NCBI GenBank assembly: GCA_024229115.1
Contig: JAAEST010000114.1
Location: 62,001-126,000 of the forward strand
Reading direction: 5' to 3'
Length of the DNA: 64,000 nt
Source: Oligoflexia bacterium
GTDB taxonomy: Bacteria > Bdellovibrionota > Bacteriovoracia > Bacteriovoracales > Bacteriovoracaceae
The position numbers and the translations under genes are program-made. The notes under the pieces are model-generated. The model did not search any database. It was not told where the DNA came from and worked only from the letters and a program-made list of their open reading frames with translations. This document shows positions 47,844-57,122 of the stretch, one piece after another. Position 1 is the stretch's first letter, and each line of letters opens with the position of its first letter.

Positions 47844-49713
47844 ATGGAGAAAAGACATTCCAAAGAAAAGAGAAATGTCTGCTCAAGATTATGAGGAATA
47901 TTTACTTAAAGATAGAGGAACAGATTTGGTAGTTGAAGGACACAATTGCATACAAGGGCAAACCATAGATAGCTTCAAGCAAATGCAAGCTTTGACAGGT
48001 AATAATGTCGCAAGAGGTGGAAAAGGATTAAACATTGCCTTTGAAGTGATTCATAGTTTTAGCCCTGAAGAAAGTAAGACTCTTGATCCTCAAGAAGTAA
48101 ATTTAATGGGCACTAAACTTGCTGAAAAGTATTTTCCAGACCATGACTTTTTAGTAGTAACTCATACTGATACCCATAAGACTCATAATCATATCTTAGT
48201 AAATCCTGTTAATAGCAAAACTAAAAAGCGAGATATTCTTGATAAGAAAGAACATTTATACAATCTAAGATCAATTTCTGACGAAATCGCAAGAGAACAT
48301 GGGCTTTCAGTTATCAGAGAAACGCAAAAAGATAAAAACAAAAAATTACCTCAAAAAGTTCGAGAGATTCAACGTCGTGGAGGACAATCATACAGGCTCG
48401 ACCTTTTTCAAAAAGCAGATTTTGCAAGAGCCTATGCGACGAGCTTTGATGAATATGTTGGCATTTTGAGTGAGCTTTCAGTAAATGTTGCAATCACTGA
48501 CAAAAACATAACGTATTTCTACGTTGGCTATAACAAAGGAGTCAGGGGCAACAAATTAGGAAAGCACTACGACAAGAAAGGATTAGTGCAAAAGTTCAAA
48601 GAAAACGATTCACTATTTCTAAAACAACCTCAGTTAAGGAGCAAGATACGAGATAGAATCACTAATTATCAAAATGGAAAAGGAGATTCTTTGGGAGTTT
48701 CAAGCTCACTACTTTTGGGTGGAGGAACTGCACAAGGTCTTAAAGGAAAAAATTACGAAGCTTACACTAAAAGTAACCGTCGCGGTGATAGGACTCCTAT
48801 TCCTACAGACCATGATCTTAGGCACTCTATTATTCCTATTAGTGAAATAAGAAAGGCTTCAAATAGTGACATTTTAGAGTATTGCAACAGACACAAGATC
48901 AAAACTATTACAAACGATAAGGGAAAAACTGTTTTAAAAGGTCGAGAGCATATTATCATCAATGACAACCGCTGGACTAATACAAAAAATAAAACAACAG
49001 GTTCACTTATCGAATTTGTTACTGCTCATAATAGCACTAGCTATTTGAGAGCAATTTCACAAATTACGGATAACAAAAACTTGTTATTGCTTGAGAAATA
49101 TATGGGTGAAGTAAAAAGACCGTACACATCTTTTTACATACCAAAGCAAAAACAAGAAAAAGTTGACCTTGCTAAATTGAAATTGAAAAAATTCTTAAAA
49201 CATCATGGAATTAATGAAAAGGTATCAGAAAACCTTTTTAAGCTTAAAAAGGTACAGGTAGATGCAAAAGGTAGCATCTGGTTTTATCCAGAAGGCACAG
49301 ACAAAGAAGCTATTGAGTTCTCACCTGAATCAAACGGTTACAAATCAAAAAGACATGGAGACAAAACAGCTCCTTTTAATAGTTCTTATAAGAATGAAAA
49401 AAATGTAACCATCTTCTCTAACTTCCTTAGTTTCTTGAAACTAAAAGGAAGCAAAGCCCTTGATCCAAGAAAATCAAAGGGCGAACTTGTTTTAATGGGC
49501 CTTGAGGAAAAAGCCTTGCACATTTTTTTAGCTAGTAATCCGAATATTAAGGGAATTGATATTGTAGAAGATAATTCAAAATCTTTACAAAAGAATCAAT
49601 GGAACTTCATAGATAAGCTAAAAAAAGACCTCAAACCCTATGGAATAACTGTCAATCAAGTTTCTTTTGAGCAGGCACTTAAGAAAAAAAGAAGTCTTGA
49701 TTTTGATTTCTAA
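47824..49713 (+). CDS. MobP-type relaxase with C-terminal Toprim-like region
   Basis: 629 residues. The relaxase domain has the metal-binding HxDxxHxxHxH cluster (H114, D116, H118, H121, H123 in THTDTHKTHNHI) and is of the VirD2/MobA-like MOBP class; the nicking Tyr is expected in the N-terminal 30 residues (Y25 or Y28 in DYEEYLL are candidates). The C-terminal 300 residues contain a DUF3991-like finger (ILEYCNRHKIKTI...HIIINDNRWTNTKNKTTGSLIEFVTAHN) and a degenerate Toprim-like fold, as in MobP3 relaxases. It nicks and leads the transferred strand. Confidence 0.9.
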   Translation: MAYIKVKWRKDIPKKREMSAQDYEEYLLKDRGTDLVVEGHNCIQGQTIDSFKQMQALTGNNVARGGKGLNIAFEVIHSFSPEESKTLDPQEVNLMGTKLAEKYFPDHDFLVVTHTDTHKTHNHILVNPVNSKTKKRDILDKKEHLYNLRSISDEIAREHGLSVIRETQKDKNKKLPQKVREIQRRGGQSYRLDLFQKADFARAYATSFDEYVGILSELSVNVAITDKNITYFYVGYNKGVRGNKLGKHYDKKGLVQKFKENDSLFLKQPQLRSKIRDRITNYQNGKGDSLGVSSSLLLGGGTAQGLKGKNYEAYTKSNRRGDRTPIPTDHDLRHSIIPISEIRKASNSDILEYCNRHKIKTITNDKGKTVLKGREHIIINDNRWTNTKNKTTGSLIEFVTAHNSTSYLRAISQITDNKNLLLLEKYMGEVKRPYTSFYIPKQKQEKVDLAKLKLKKFLKHHGINEKVSENLFKLKKVQVDAKGSIWFYPEGTDKEAIEFSPESNGYKSKRHGDKTAPFNSSYKNEKNVTIFSNFLSFLKLKGSKALDPRKSKGELVLMGLEEKALHIFLASNPNIKGIDIVEDNSKSLQKNQWNFIDKLKKDLKPYGITVNQVSFEQALKKKRSLDFDF

Positions 49714-49735
49714 ATTTATCATTGGAGTAAAAACT

Positions 49736-50095
49736 ATGGAACAAAATACTGAAAATAAAACTGTTAAAAATACACCTAAGAAGGCTGACTCTACTGCTAT
49801 TCGTTTCGATAAAGCATTTATGAAGCAAATTTCTAAGCTAGTAGATAAAGCAAACAAAAAACAATTTGGGAGAAAGGTAAAACCTAAATCTATTCTTGTG
49901 AATTTACTTAAAATGGCCGAGCCGAGCCTACTTGAGAGTGTCGTTAAAAAGTCTCAAGAAGAGTCGCTTTCTCACAACGATAAAAGAGAACTTTACCTAA
50001 AAGAAAGACTATCAAAATTTAGTGGCTCCAAAGAGCAGCTAGAGTCAAAAATGATGGAAGTTTTCGATCAATATTTGTCACAAAATCCAGTTTAG
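49736..50095 (+). CDS. Hypothetical protein with possible ribbon-helix-helix part
   Basis: Start ATG 49736 behind TTGGAG. 119 residues: polar Lys-rich front, then a short strand (TAIRFDK) and two helices (AFMKQISKLVDKANKK, PKSILVNLLKMAEPSLLESV), then a coiled coil. The layout parallels the protein at 12130-12483. It may be a DNA-binding accessory of the relaxosome or of recombination. No firm family. Confidence 0.6.
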   Translation: MEQNTENKTVKNTPKKADSTAIRFDKAFMKQISKLVDKANKKQFGRKVKPKSILVNLLKMAEPSLLESVVKKSQEESLSHNDKRELYLKERLSKFSGSKEQLESKMMEVFDQYLSQNPV

Positions 50096-50107
50096 TTTTG
50101 TGACAAA
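50074..50107. repeat. 12-bp perfect inverted repeat around the end of the previous gene
   Basis: TTTGTCACAAAA (50074-50085) and TTTTGTGACAAA (50096-50107), each nearly palindromic (TTGTCACAA, TTGTGACAA), flank the stop codon. Longer flanks (CAATA and TATTG) also match with a short bulge. It can act as a hairpin end signal or as two operator half-sites ahead of xis-int; there is no proper U-run. Confidence 0.5.
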
Positions 50108-50170
50108 AAATATTGATTTTATTAACAATTTTGAAGGCTTTTATGCTTGGCCAACTTAGGAGAATTTGAT

Positions 50171-50446
50171 ATGATTTCAGACAATTGTCAGAAAGAAAAA
50201 AGTGAAAAAACTGGCAGTAATCAGAGTGTTAGTCACGAAATGTGCAACTCTGATTTGCTCTTTGAAAATTTAATATGGATGACTACAGAAGAAGCGGCTC
50301 GATACCTGCGAAAAAGTGCTAACGCTCTAAGGATTTTAGTACATAGAAAAATCTTGAGAGCTAGGAAATTTCGTCGAAGACTTTACTTTAAAAGAGAAGA
50401 ACTCGATGCCTTGCTTGAAACCTCCTTTGTTACAGGAGGTTATTAA
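50171..50446 (+). CDS. Excisionase-like HTH protein
   Basis: ATG 50171 behind TAGGAG. 91 residues; the second half is a MerR/excisionase-type winged HTH (WMTTEEAARYLRKSANALRILVHRKILRARKFRRRLYFKREELDALLE). Its stop is immediately before the integrase ATG. Such proteins bend attachment-site DNA to favour excision. Confidence 0.82.
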   Translation: MISDNCQKEKSEKTGSNQSVSHEMCNSDLLFENLIWMTTEEAARYLRKSANALRILVHRKILRARKFRRRLYFKREELDALLETSFVTGGY

Positions 50447-51610
50447 ATGGCAATAAGCACTTACAAAAAAGAAGGACAAGACTACTTTAGGGTCTATGTC
50501 CAAGCAAGAGGAAAAGTTGATACCAGTCTAAGAGTACAGAGGAAAAAAACCTCTATTGAGACTTTGAAAGAAGCTCAAAAGATTGAGAGGAAACTTTTCA
50601 AAGCAGTTATCGAAGAAGTTGCAAAACTAGAAGGTCGCGGACTCACTTGGGGTGAGATCGTTGACCGTTGGGAAATCAAAGCTAAAGTAGGTCATCTTGG
50701 AGACAGATTCCAAGATGCTCAATACCGAAATGCTCACTTTAACAGGCTTAACCGCTATACAAAGCGTTGGTGGCATAGACGAGCTTCAGATTTAACCAAG
50801 GGAGATGGAAGACAGGTTCTAAATGAGGCCAAAGAAAATGGCGCAGGAACAGGTCTTCTAAAAAACATTAAGTCTTCAGTTAATGTAATCTTTAACTGGG
50901 CACTAGAGGAAAAATACATAATTGGTGTTTCCTCTAGTCCTGTTGAGGGATTAATAGTTGCCAAGAAAGAAGAAAAAGTTCCAAAAATTCTAACACTAGA
51001 AGAAGTAAGAACTCTTTTAAGGCGAGCTAATGAAGATGAAAACCTTTGGTATCCCATTTGGTCTTTTGCAATTTCAACCGGGATGAGAAGCGGAGAATTA
51101 ATGGCCCTTCAGTGGAGGGACATAGATTTAGAAAAAGGAATTATCACTGTTTCTAAATCTTATAATAATTCTCGTAGAATCATTAAGTGTACTAAGGCTG
51201 GATATTGGCGCAGTGTTCCTATTTCAGATGACCTAAAAGGTCTGATTCTGAAATTAAAGGAAACTAACCCAAAACCAGATGAGTATGTCTTAGAGAGGCA
51301 CTACGCTTGGACAAATGGACAAGCAGGAGCAATTCTAAGGAACTACTTAAAAGACATAGGGATTGATAAGGAAGTTGTCTTTCACACGCTTAGAGCCTGC
51401 TTTGCGACGCACTTGCTATCAGCAGGAGTTGACCAAGCAACGGTTATGAAAATAGGTGGATGGAGAGATATAAAAACATTTCAAATCTATGTTAGGCTTG
51501 CAGGAATTGAAGTTCACGGAGCCACAAATGCACTTAATGTTATGCCTAAATTTGAGGCAGGACATACGGGGAAAGTTTTTAATTTTCAAAGCTATATGGG
51601 AAGGTCTTAA
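50447..51610 (+). CDS. int: Tyrosine recombinase (integrase)
   Basis: 387 residues: an N-terminal arm-binding part, a core-binding SAM-like domain and the catalytic domain with Arg I near 213 (TGMRSGELMALQW), Lys in CTKAGYWRSVP, H-x-x-R near 312 (HTLRACFATHLL), GGW and the nucleophile Tyr near 347 (IYVRLAG). All are intact. RBS GGAGG overlaps the xis end. The stop is 25 bases from the right-end repeat, the usual location next to an attachment site. Confidence 0.95.
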   Translation: MAISTYKKEGQDYFRVYVQARGKVDTSLRVQRKKTSIETLKEAQKIERKLFKAVIEEVAKLEGRGLTWGEIVDRWEIKAKVGHLGDRFQDAQYRNAHFNRLNRYTKRWWHRRASDLTKGDGRQVLNEAKENGAGTGLLKNIKSSVNVIFNWALEEKYIIGVSSSPVEGLIVAKKEEKVPKILTLEEVRTLLRRANEDENLWYPIWSFAISTGMRSGELMALQWRDIDLEKGIITVSKSYNNSRRIIKCTKAGYWRSVPISDDLKGLILKLKETNPKPDEYVLERHYAWTNGQAGAILRNYLKDIGIDKEVVFHTLRACFATHLLSAGVDQATVMKIGGWRDIKTFQIYVRLAGIEVHGATNALNVMPKFEAGHTGKVFNFQSYMGRS

Positions 51611-51635
51611 TGGGCCTTTCCTTTAAAAAAATTTG

Positions 51636-51672
51636 TTTCTCGACATTTCTTGAAAAAGCTTCTTCTGGCTAC
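51636..51672 (+). repeat. Right end repeat of the integrated element (candidate attR)
   Basis: 37 bp, TTTCTCGA to GGCTAC, 31 of 37 identical to the left copy at 11283-11319 and in the same orientation. Together they define an element of about 40.35 kb. The mismatches are scattered; the exact crossover core cannot be fixed from one sequence. Confidence 0.6.
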
Positions 51673-51999
51673 TATAGTAATCCATATAGTGGAAATTACT
51701 CAATTATGCTAATTTCCACCATAGATTTCTAATCCTACTATCTTTTAAACTTTAACTGGCGTATCGAGCTCGGTCACATACCTTTCGTGTATGCTCCCAT
51801 CACTCTCACTTGTTAAAGTCAAAATCTAGCAGAATTATAAATCAATGGACCATGGAGAAAGAGATTAGGAATCTATGGTGGACACGAAAGGATTAGTAGT
51901 GATGGGCCAGTCAGCGATGACTAAGCAGGAGCGAAGTCAGTCGACGAAGTCGCCCGCAGGGGAATGGACAGGAAGTCCATTCACATTCGACATTATCAA
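51673..51999. other. Non-coding right flank with nested inverted repeats
   Basis: GTGGAAATTA (51689-51698) pairs with TAATTTCCAC (51710-51719). The next bases, TCCACCATAGATT onward (51715-51734), recur inverted at 51863-51882 with one mismatch in 20. Near 51925-51983 there are GC-rich hairpins (CGAAGTC repeats; AATGGAC with GTCCATT). No gene is seen. This may be a decayed attachment region or a remnant of another element. Confidence 0.5.
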
Positions 52000-52644
52000 T
52001 TAAATTAATCCTTTAATTAAATCAGATGACTCTTTTATCATATGTAACATTAATTTAAATTTTGGATCATCACTTAATGCTTCTTTAAGGCTATCTAAAA
52101 ATATTGATTTGGATTCAAAAAACTTTTTAATAGCACTTTTTTTAATATCTCCTTCTATTGAAGAACTAAAAATGACTCCATTACTCGTATTTTGAAATGA
52201 TAAATATAGAAATCCATCTTTAAAGATTCTGTTATTTCTTTCGCCTTCAGCATTTAGCTTTAATTCAATATTTGCATTTATAGTTCTTCTGTCTAAATAT
52301 TGATTAAATACGATTTTATTTTTTAACTCATCCTTAAACGTTTCTTTTTTTGTCGTAAAAAGATTGTTTAATCTTTTACATTCATTAATTAACAAATCAG
52401 CTTCACTATTTAATGTTTTCTTTACAAATACATTAAACTCATCTTTAATAAAAAAGTTTTTATAAAAAGGTTTACTATAAATATACAATTTGTTTTTTAT
52501 AACAGAATTGTATAGTACTATGGAATGAACAATTGTATCCTCAAAAACTTCTTCTTTATCTATATCTATATTATTCAAATTCTCTAATAGCTCTTTCGTT
52601 CCGTCTAAAAGTTTTTTTAACTTATCATTAAATTGATCGTCCAT
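52000..52644 (-). CDS. Hypothetical AT-rich orphan protein
   Basis: The start is taken at ATG 52644 (MDDQFND), with AAAGGA upstream. 214 residues, soluble, rich in Lys, Asn, Ile and Phe, helical front (KLKKLLDGTKELLENLNNI) and a mixed middle. No motif recognised. Its base content is more AT-rich than the genes to its right, so it may have arrived with or before the element. Confidence 0.6.
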   Translation of the reverse strand: MDDQFNDKLKKLLDGTKELLENLNNIDIDKEEVFEDTIVHSIVLYNSVIKNKLYIYSKPFYKNFFIKDEFNVFVKKTLNSEADLLINECKRLNNLFTTKKETFKDELKNKIVFNQYLDRRTINANIELKLNAEGERNNRIFKDGFLYLSFQNTSNGVIFSSSIEGDIKKSAIKKFFESKSIFLDSLKEALSDDPKFKLMLHMIKESSDLIKGLI

Positions 52645-52709
52645 TATCAAACATCCTTTTAAATATGTTATTTACATATATTAACAATATCCCTTATCAT
52701 TATTCAATA

Positions 52710-53534
52710 ATGAATAAGTTACTCCAATCATATTTAGAAAAATGGAACCTCACCTCACCGACTGAGATTTCTTCGACTCGTATGAGTACAGTCTACAAAG
52801 TTACTTATAGTGAAAAAGAATATGCACTTAAACTTTTAACTGAATTTGGTAAGGAACATGAGTCTATGTCATGGATTGGCCTTAAACACTTCAACGGTCA
52901 TGGTGCGGTTAATCTTATCAAGCATGATGAGGGAGCTCTTCTCATTGACTATGTCGATGGTCAAACACTGAAAGCTGAAGTCACGAAAGATAATGATAAA
53001 GAAGTCGCGTTTATTGTTTGTGATGTCTTAAAAAGAATTCATTCTAATAAAGAGAAACCAAATGAAGATCTTTGGGACTTGAAGAGACAGTTTAAATCTC
53101 TCTTTGATATTTGTAAGGAAGACAACACTCCAGACTATCTTCACTATGCAAAAGAAGTTATCCTAGAACTCTTAGAAACAGAGACAGAAAAAAGAGTTCT
53201 TCATGGAGATGTTCATCATACTAATATCTTGTTCTGTAATCAGAAAAACGAATGGCTAGTCATTGATCCTCAACCTCTCTACGCTGAACGAACTTATGAT
53301 ATTGCTAATACCTTCTACAATCCAGACAACTTTCCAGAGGTTGTTGAGTCTACTGAAAGAATTAACTATCTGTCTGAGATTTATTCAAAAGAACTTGATA
53401 TTCCAAAAGAAAGAGTTTTAAAGTTCGCACTAGCTCATGGAGCACTTAGCGTTAGCTGGCAGTTAGAAATGAAAGAGGACCCTAGTAGAAGGGTCCGCAT
53501 TTTAAAATTACTTCTTAGCAAACTTAAGCAGTAG
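52710..53534 (+). CDS. Aminoglycoside/hydroxyurea-phosphotransferase-like kinase
   Basis: The start is taken at ATG 52710 (MNKLLQSYLEKW); the ribosome site is weak. 274 residues with the APH catalytic loop LHGDVHHTNILF (catalytic Asp and Asn) and the metal Asp in WLVIDPQPLYAERTYDIAN, closest in pattern to the APH(6)/hydroxyurea kinase group. Chromosomal relatives often phosphorylate small metabolites, so resistance should not be assumed. Converges on and overlaps the MMPL gene by 27 bases. Confidence 0.75.
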   Translation: MNKLLQSYLEKWNLTSPTEISSTRMSTVYKVTYSEKEYALKLLTEFGKEHESMSWIGLKHFNGHGAVNLIKHDEGALLIDYVDGQTLKAEVTKDNDKEVAFIVCDVLKRIHSNKEKPNEDLWDLKRQFKSLFDICKEDNTPDYLHYAKEVILELLETETEKRVLHGDVHHTNILFCNQKNEWLVIDPQPLYAERTYDIANTFYNPDNFPEVVESTERINYLSEIYSKELDIPKERVLKFALAHGALSVSWQLEMKEDPSRRVRILKLLLSKLKQ

Positions 53535-55808
53535 TGCCGGAAGAAAGATTAAATCAATAATAAGGGCCATTGTTAAGACAACGGCACAGAGTAGACCAAA
53601 GTTAATATTTGGAACAAAATCACCAAACATATAGAGACCAAAACCAGAAGCCAAGATCATCGTTGTGACGACAAGGGCTGATCCCGTGTAAGTGAAAATA
53701 CTGGCCATGATATCAATCTCATCGTGACCTTCATTCTTTAAACGGTAGTAATTGGCCAAGAAGTGAATTGTATCATCTACAGCAATACCTAAACACACAC
53801 TGGCCACTAAGGCCGAGCCAATATTGAGATCAATTCCCGTTAAGTACATGATCGAACCACCAAGAATTAATGGAAGGACATTTGGAATTAAACTAAGGAG
53901 TCCAATCTTTACCGACTTAAAAACAATCATCATTAAGAGGGCCACAAGAAAAAGCGCCATCGTCACTGATTTAAAGAAAGTGAAGACAACATAATCCATC
54001 ATTCTTTGGAAGAGATAGAACTTTCCTGTGACATAGGCATTGAGATCGAATTCTTTTGCTTTTTCTAAAAAGAGATCCACATGCTTAAGCCATCCTCTTG
54101 TATCATAGATATTCCAAAGAACTGACATTCTCATAATTTCATAGTCAAGTGACATACGATTATTAAGATCCATCCCCTGAGGAAGACCTAGAGTATACAT
54201 AAAGAGTTCTTCTGCTACCGCTTCTTGAGTTTTAGGAATCACATAGTGTTCCTGCTTTCCTTGGTTTAAAGATCTATTGGTATCTTTGATAATATCAATA
54301 ATATCGACAGTCTTATTGACGTAATTTTGTTCATTAATCCAGTTTTTTAGCTTCTCAACCTTTGCTAAAAAGGCAGGGTCTTTAATTCCATCAGGCTTTC
54401 CTGAAGAAATAATAATTTCTGGTCCCGAACTTCCTCCGAAGTTTTCTTTAATGAAGTCATTGGCCAATGAAATGTGCTGATCGTCAGTGAAGTAATCAAA
54501 TGGATTTGAGTTTACATTATTCTTACTACTGAAATAAACTCCTGAAGCTCCAAGAATAAAGAAGAAAATAAGAATTAAATTTTTATAATTATTAATCCAA
54601 TGAGCAAGAGTATACGACCAAGGTCTTCCGAGAGTACTTTCTCCTGGAGTAGTCAGGAAGTGCTTAGGGGTTTTAAAATCGATCATGGCCAACACTGGTC
54701 CCATCATAAAAATACTAATGATCCAAGCGGCAAAGCAACCAAAACCAGCTAAGTAACCAAGTTGTCTAATTGGCATAAGCTCTGTCATCGTCAGCCCCAG
54801 AAAGCCAATCATAGTTGAAACTGATGTCATAAATGTAGGAACAAAGTTTTTATGGAGTGAGTAATATGCAGCCTTTCTATTATCTAATCCCTCACCTTTA
54901 AACTGGAAATAGGTCACAAGGATATGAACACTATCAGCGATAGAAATACTAATGAGGATGGCCGGAAGAATCGCTAAAATATTATTAAAGTAAAATCCTA
55001 TGTAAAAACATAGACCCATAGACATACAAACAGTAAACACTGTAACGGCCAAAGGAAGAATCATAATAATGACACTTCTAAAGACAAAGATTAAATAAGC
55101 AATGATAAGTAGAAAGAGAAAAGGCAGAATTGCCGCCCCGTCATTATTCGCAATTTCTCTAAAGGCATCATTAACAGCTGCCTCACCTACGATATGAAAC
55201 TCATGCTTTTCGTCTTCATACTTTTTTACGATCTCTCTTACTTTTTGAATAATGACTTCGTAATTTGGTGAATCACCAACGGTCGTGACAAGTCGAGCAA
55301 ACATCATGACAGACTTTCCATCTTTACTTACCAGATAGCCAGGTAGTACTTCATGGTTAAGAGCAATCTCTCTTTTCTTATTCGCTTCTTCTTGTGTTAA
55401 CTGATCTGTATCGATAAAAGGTTCAATGTTAATATCATCTTCAATCGCATAGCTATAATTATAATTGGCTAGAGTTTCAACTCGAAGAACTTGAGGAACT
55501 CTCCAAAGTTCTTCAGTTATGTTGTACACTTTTTTGAGAGTTGTAGGATTGAATATCCCCTCTTCATTTTTGATCGTGACAATAACACTTTCATCATTTC
55601 CAAATGTTTTTTCGAAATCATCTAATTTCTGAATTAATGGATCTGTATCTCTAAACCAAATACGAACATCATATTTCTGCTGAAAACTTGCTAATCCAGG
55701 TAAAAAAGCAAAGACGAGTATTGCTGTTATGATAAGTGACGTCTTCGGTTTATTAACAACGAAGTCGATGAACTTTGAAACAAGTCCTGGCTTTGGTTGA
55801 TAGGCCAT
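53508..55808 (-). CDS. MMPL/RND-superfamily transporter
   Basis: 766 residues with two repeats of one helix, a periplasmic domain and five more helices (about 230-380 and 610-766). Motifs SISIADSVHILVTYF and SVCLGIAVDDTIHFLANYY mark helix 4 of each half with the Asp residues typical of HpnN/MMPL proteins. These export lipids or other hydrophobic molecules. The operon with a LolA-like protein and a barrel protein is a recurrent trio and suggests movement of a lipid towards the outer membrane. Confidence 0.88.
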   Translation of the reverse strand: MAYQPKPGLVSKFIDFVVNKPKTSLIITAILVFAFLPGLASFQQKYDVRIWFRDTDPLIQKLDDFEKTFGNDESVIVTIKNEEGIFNPTTLKKVYNITEELWRVPQVLRVETLANYNYSYAIEDDINIEPFIDTDQLTQEEANKKREIALNHEVLPGYLVSKDGKSVMMFARLVTTVGDSPNYEVIIQKVREIVKKYEDEKHEFHIVGEAAVNDAFREIANNDGAAILPFLFLLIIAYLIFVFRSVIIMILPLAVTVFTVCMSMGLCFYIGFYFNNILAILPAILISISIADSVHILVTYFQFKGEGLDNRKAAYYSLHKNFVPTFMTSVSTMIGFLGLTMTELMPIRQLGYLAGFGCFAAWIISIFMMGPVLAMIDFKTPKHFLTTPGESTLGRPWSYTLAHWINNYKNLILIFFFILGASGVYFSSKNNVNSNPFDYFTDDQHISLANDFIKENFGGSSGPEIIISSGKPDGIKDPAFLAKVEKLKNWINEQNYVNKTVDIIDIIKDTNRSLNQGKQEHYVIPKTQEAVAEELFMYTLGLPQGMDLNNRMSLDYEIMRMSVLWNIYDTRGWLKHVDLFLEKAKEFDLNAYVTGKFYLFQRMMDYVVFTFFKSVTMALFLVALLMMIVFKSVKIGLLSLIPNVLPLILGGSIMYLTGIDLNIGSALVASVCLGIAVDDTIHFLANYYRLKNEGHDEIDIMASIFTYTGSALVVTTMILASGFGLYMFGDFVPNINFGLLCAVVLTMALIIDLIFLPALLLKFAKK

Positions 55809-55826
55809 TATTCTCTCCAGATATAT

Positions 55827-57122
55827 TTAGAAAAATCTACTTAAAGTTAAATATAGTGAGTTATCTTCATCAAAAACTTCTAAGCCTTTGGCCAAAGTCT
55901 CTTTCTTTGGAGCATCGTAAACTCGAACTCCTAATTTATACTTCCATTGATCAGTAAGTCTTTGTGAATAGCTAATGTTATAGAGACGTTCATTATCACG
56001 TTCTAAGTCATGAATGATGGACACAAAAATTTCTTTCCCCATTACATCATTAAAAACATGTCTTAATCCGAGGAGAATATCTCTTTGAAAAATTGCGAGC
56101 TCTGCACGCTCATCTTTATCTACTCCAAACATACTCGTCACTTCGGCAATGAAAGTCGTGTCATGACCAATCTCCGCCCAATTATGAGTATATTCAGTCG
56201 AGAGAACAGCTTCAGTGTGATCAGCAGGATTTCTTAATCCATTAAATGTTAAAATTGGAGTCTTCCCTTGATAAACTCTATGGGCCCCTTCAAATTTAAG
56301 GAGAAAGGCTTCAATACTCTTTTGAAACGTTCCACCCAATTGCCACACTTTAAAGTAATAAGGAGTGGGATTCGTTGTAAATTTCGTAGAGTCAGAAGGA
56401 AGAACAGAAGTTCCCAATAAAAAATAATCCTTAGTTCCAATCAATGGTCTATTTCTATCAACGTGATAGAGTGCATGAAGAGAAAAGTCGAGACCTTCAT
56501 AAGTTTGAGAAAGTCTTGCACCAAACTGTGGAACCCAGTCAGAAGTTCTAACGACTCCATCTGATATAATTTGTGCTTCATCTGGAACAACACCTAAACC
56601 AAGTCGAGACTTTGCTGAAGGAAAAATCGGTGCCTCAAATTTTGGAAAGTAATAAAAACTAATTGTCCCATCATCTAAGAGAAAGTCTAACTGAGCAGTT
56701 AGTTCACCCTTCTTCTCTAATCTTTCAAGATCACTATCTAAATTTCGACTGTTGATAACATCCGCTGGGTGAAAAGCTTCGGTGGCCGTCCAGTTGAATA
56801 ACTTATATCCTGCAGAAATTGCATATTCTTCGTTTTCTCCTAGATAAAAACCTGCATAAAGATCTTCAATGATAAACAGGTCTCTTCCCTTGTCCTTATG
56901 ATCAACTCGAGAAAAGGCCCTGAAAGAATGATTTTGAATCCCTTCTTTATAGCTAGTTTCGACTCTAGAAAAAAGACCATAGCCAGCATCTTCATTTGCA
57001 TCATTATTGTCATCTTTGAAGACTCTCGACTCAAAAGCAACTTCACCTTGCCCTGTCACCTCTGCGAATACAGGTGTGGATATGAGAACTAAGAATGGAA
57101 GGCTAAACTTAAGAAGCTTCAT
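55827..57122 (-). CDS. Outer-membrane barrel protein (DUF1302-like)
   Basis: 431 residues, signal peptide ending VFAEV. Repeating amphipathic strands from about residue 25 to the C-terminal Phe (LYLTLSRFF), a normal barrel end. It begins one base from the LolA-like stop and is followed by the MMPL gene after 18 bases. Probably the outer-membrane part of the MMPL system; exact family is a pattern-based guess. Confidence 0.7.
   Translation of the reverse strand: MKLLKFSLPFLVLISTPVFAEVTGQGEVAFESRVFKDDNNDANEDAGYGLFSRVETSYKEGIQNHSFRAFSRVDHKDKGRDLFIIEDLYAGFYLGENEEYAISAGYKLFNWTATEAFHPADVINSRNLDSDLERLEKKGELTAQLDFLLDDGTISFYYFPKFEAPIFPSAKSRLGLGVVPDEAQIISDGVVRTSDWVPQFGARLSQTYEGLDFSLHALYHVDRNRPLIGTKDYFLLGTSVLPSDSTKFTTNPTPYYFKVWQLGGTFQKSIEAFLLKFEGAHRVYQGKTPILTFNGLRNPADHTEAVLSTEYTHNWAEIGHDTTFIAEVTSMFGVDKDERAELAIFQRDILLGLRHVFNDVMGKEIFVSIIHDLERDNERLYNISYSQRLTDQWKYKLGVRVYDAPKKETLAKGLEVFDEDNSLYLTLSRFF

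Noticed and set aside
11092-51722. Insertion of the element into the 3' end of tRNA-Ala with duplicated CCA end
   Set aside because: Only eight bases (TCCACCAT) recur near the integrase; no longer tRNA-end copy is present. The 37-bp repeat is a better pair of ends.
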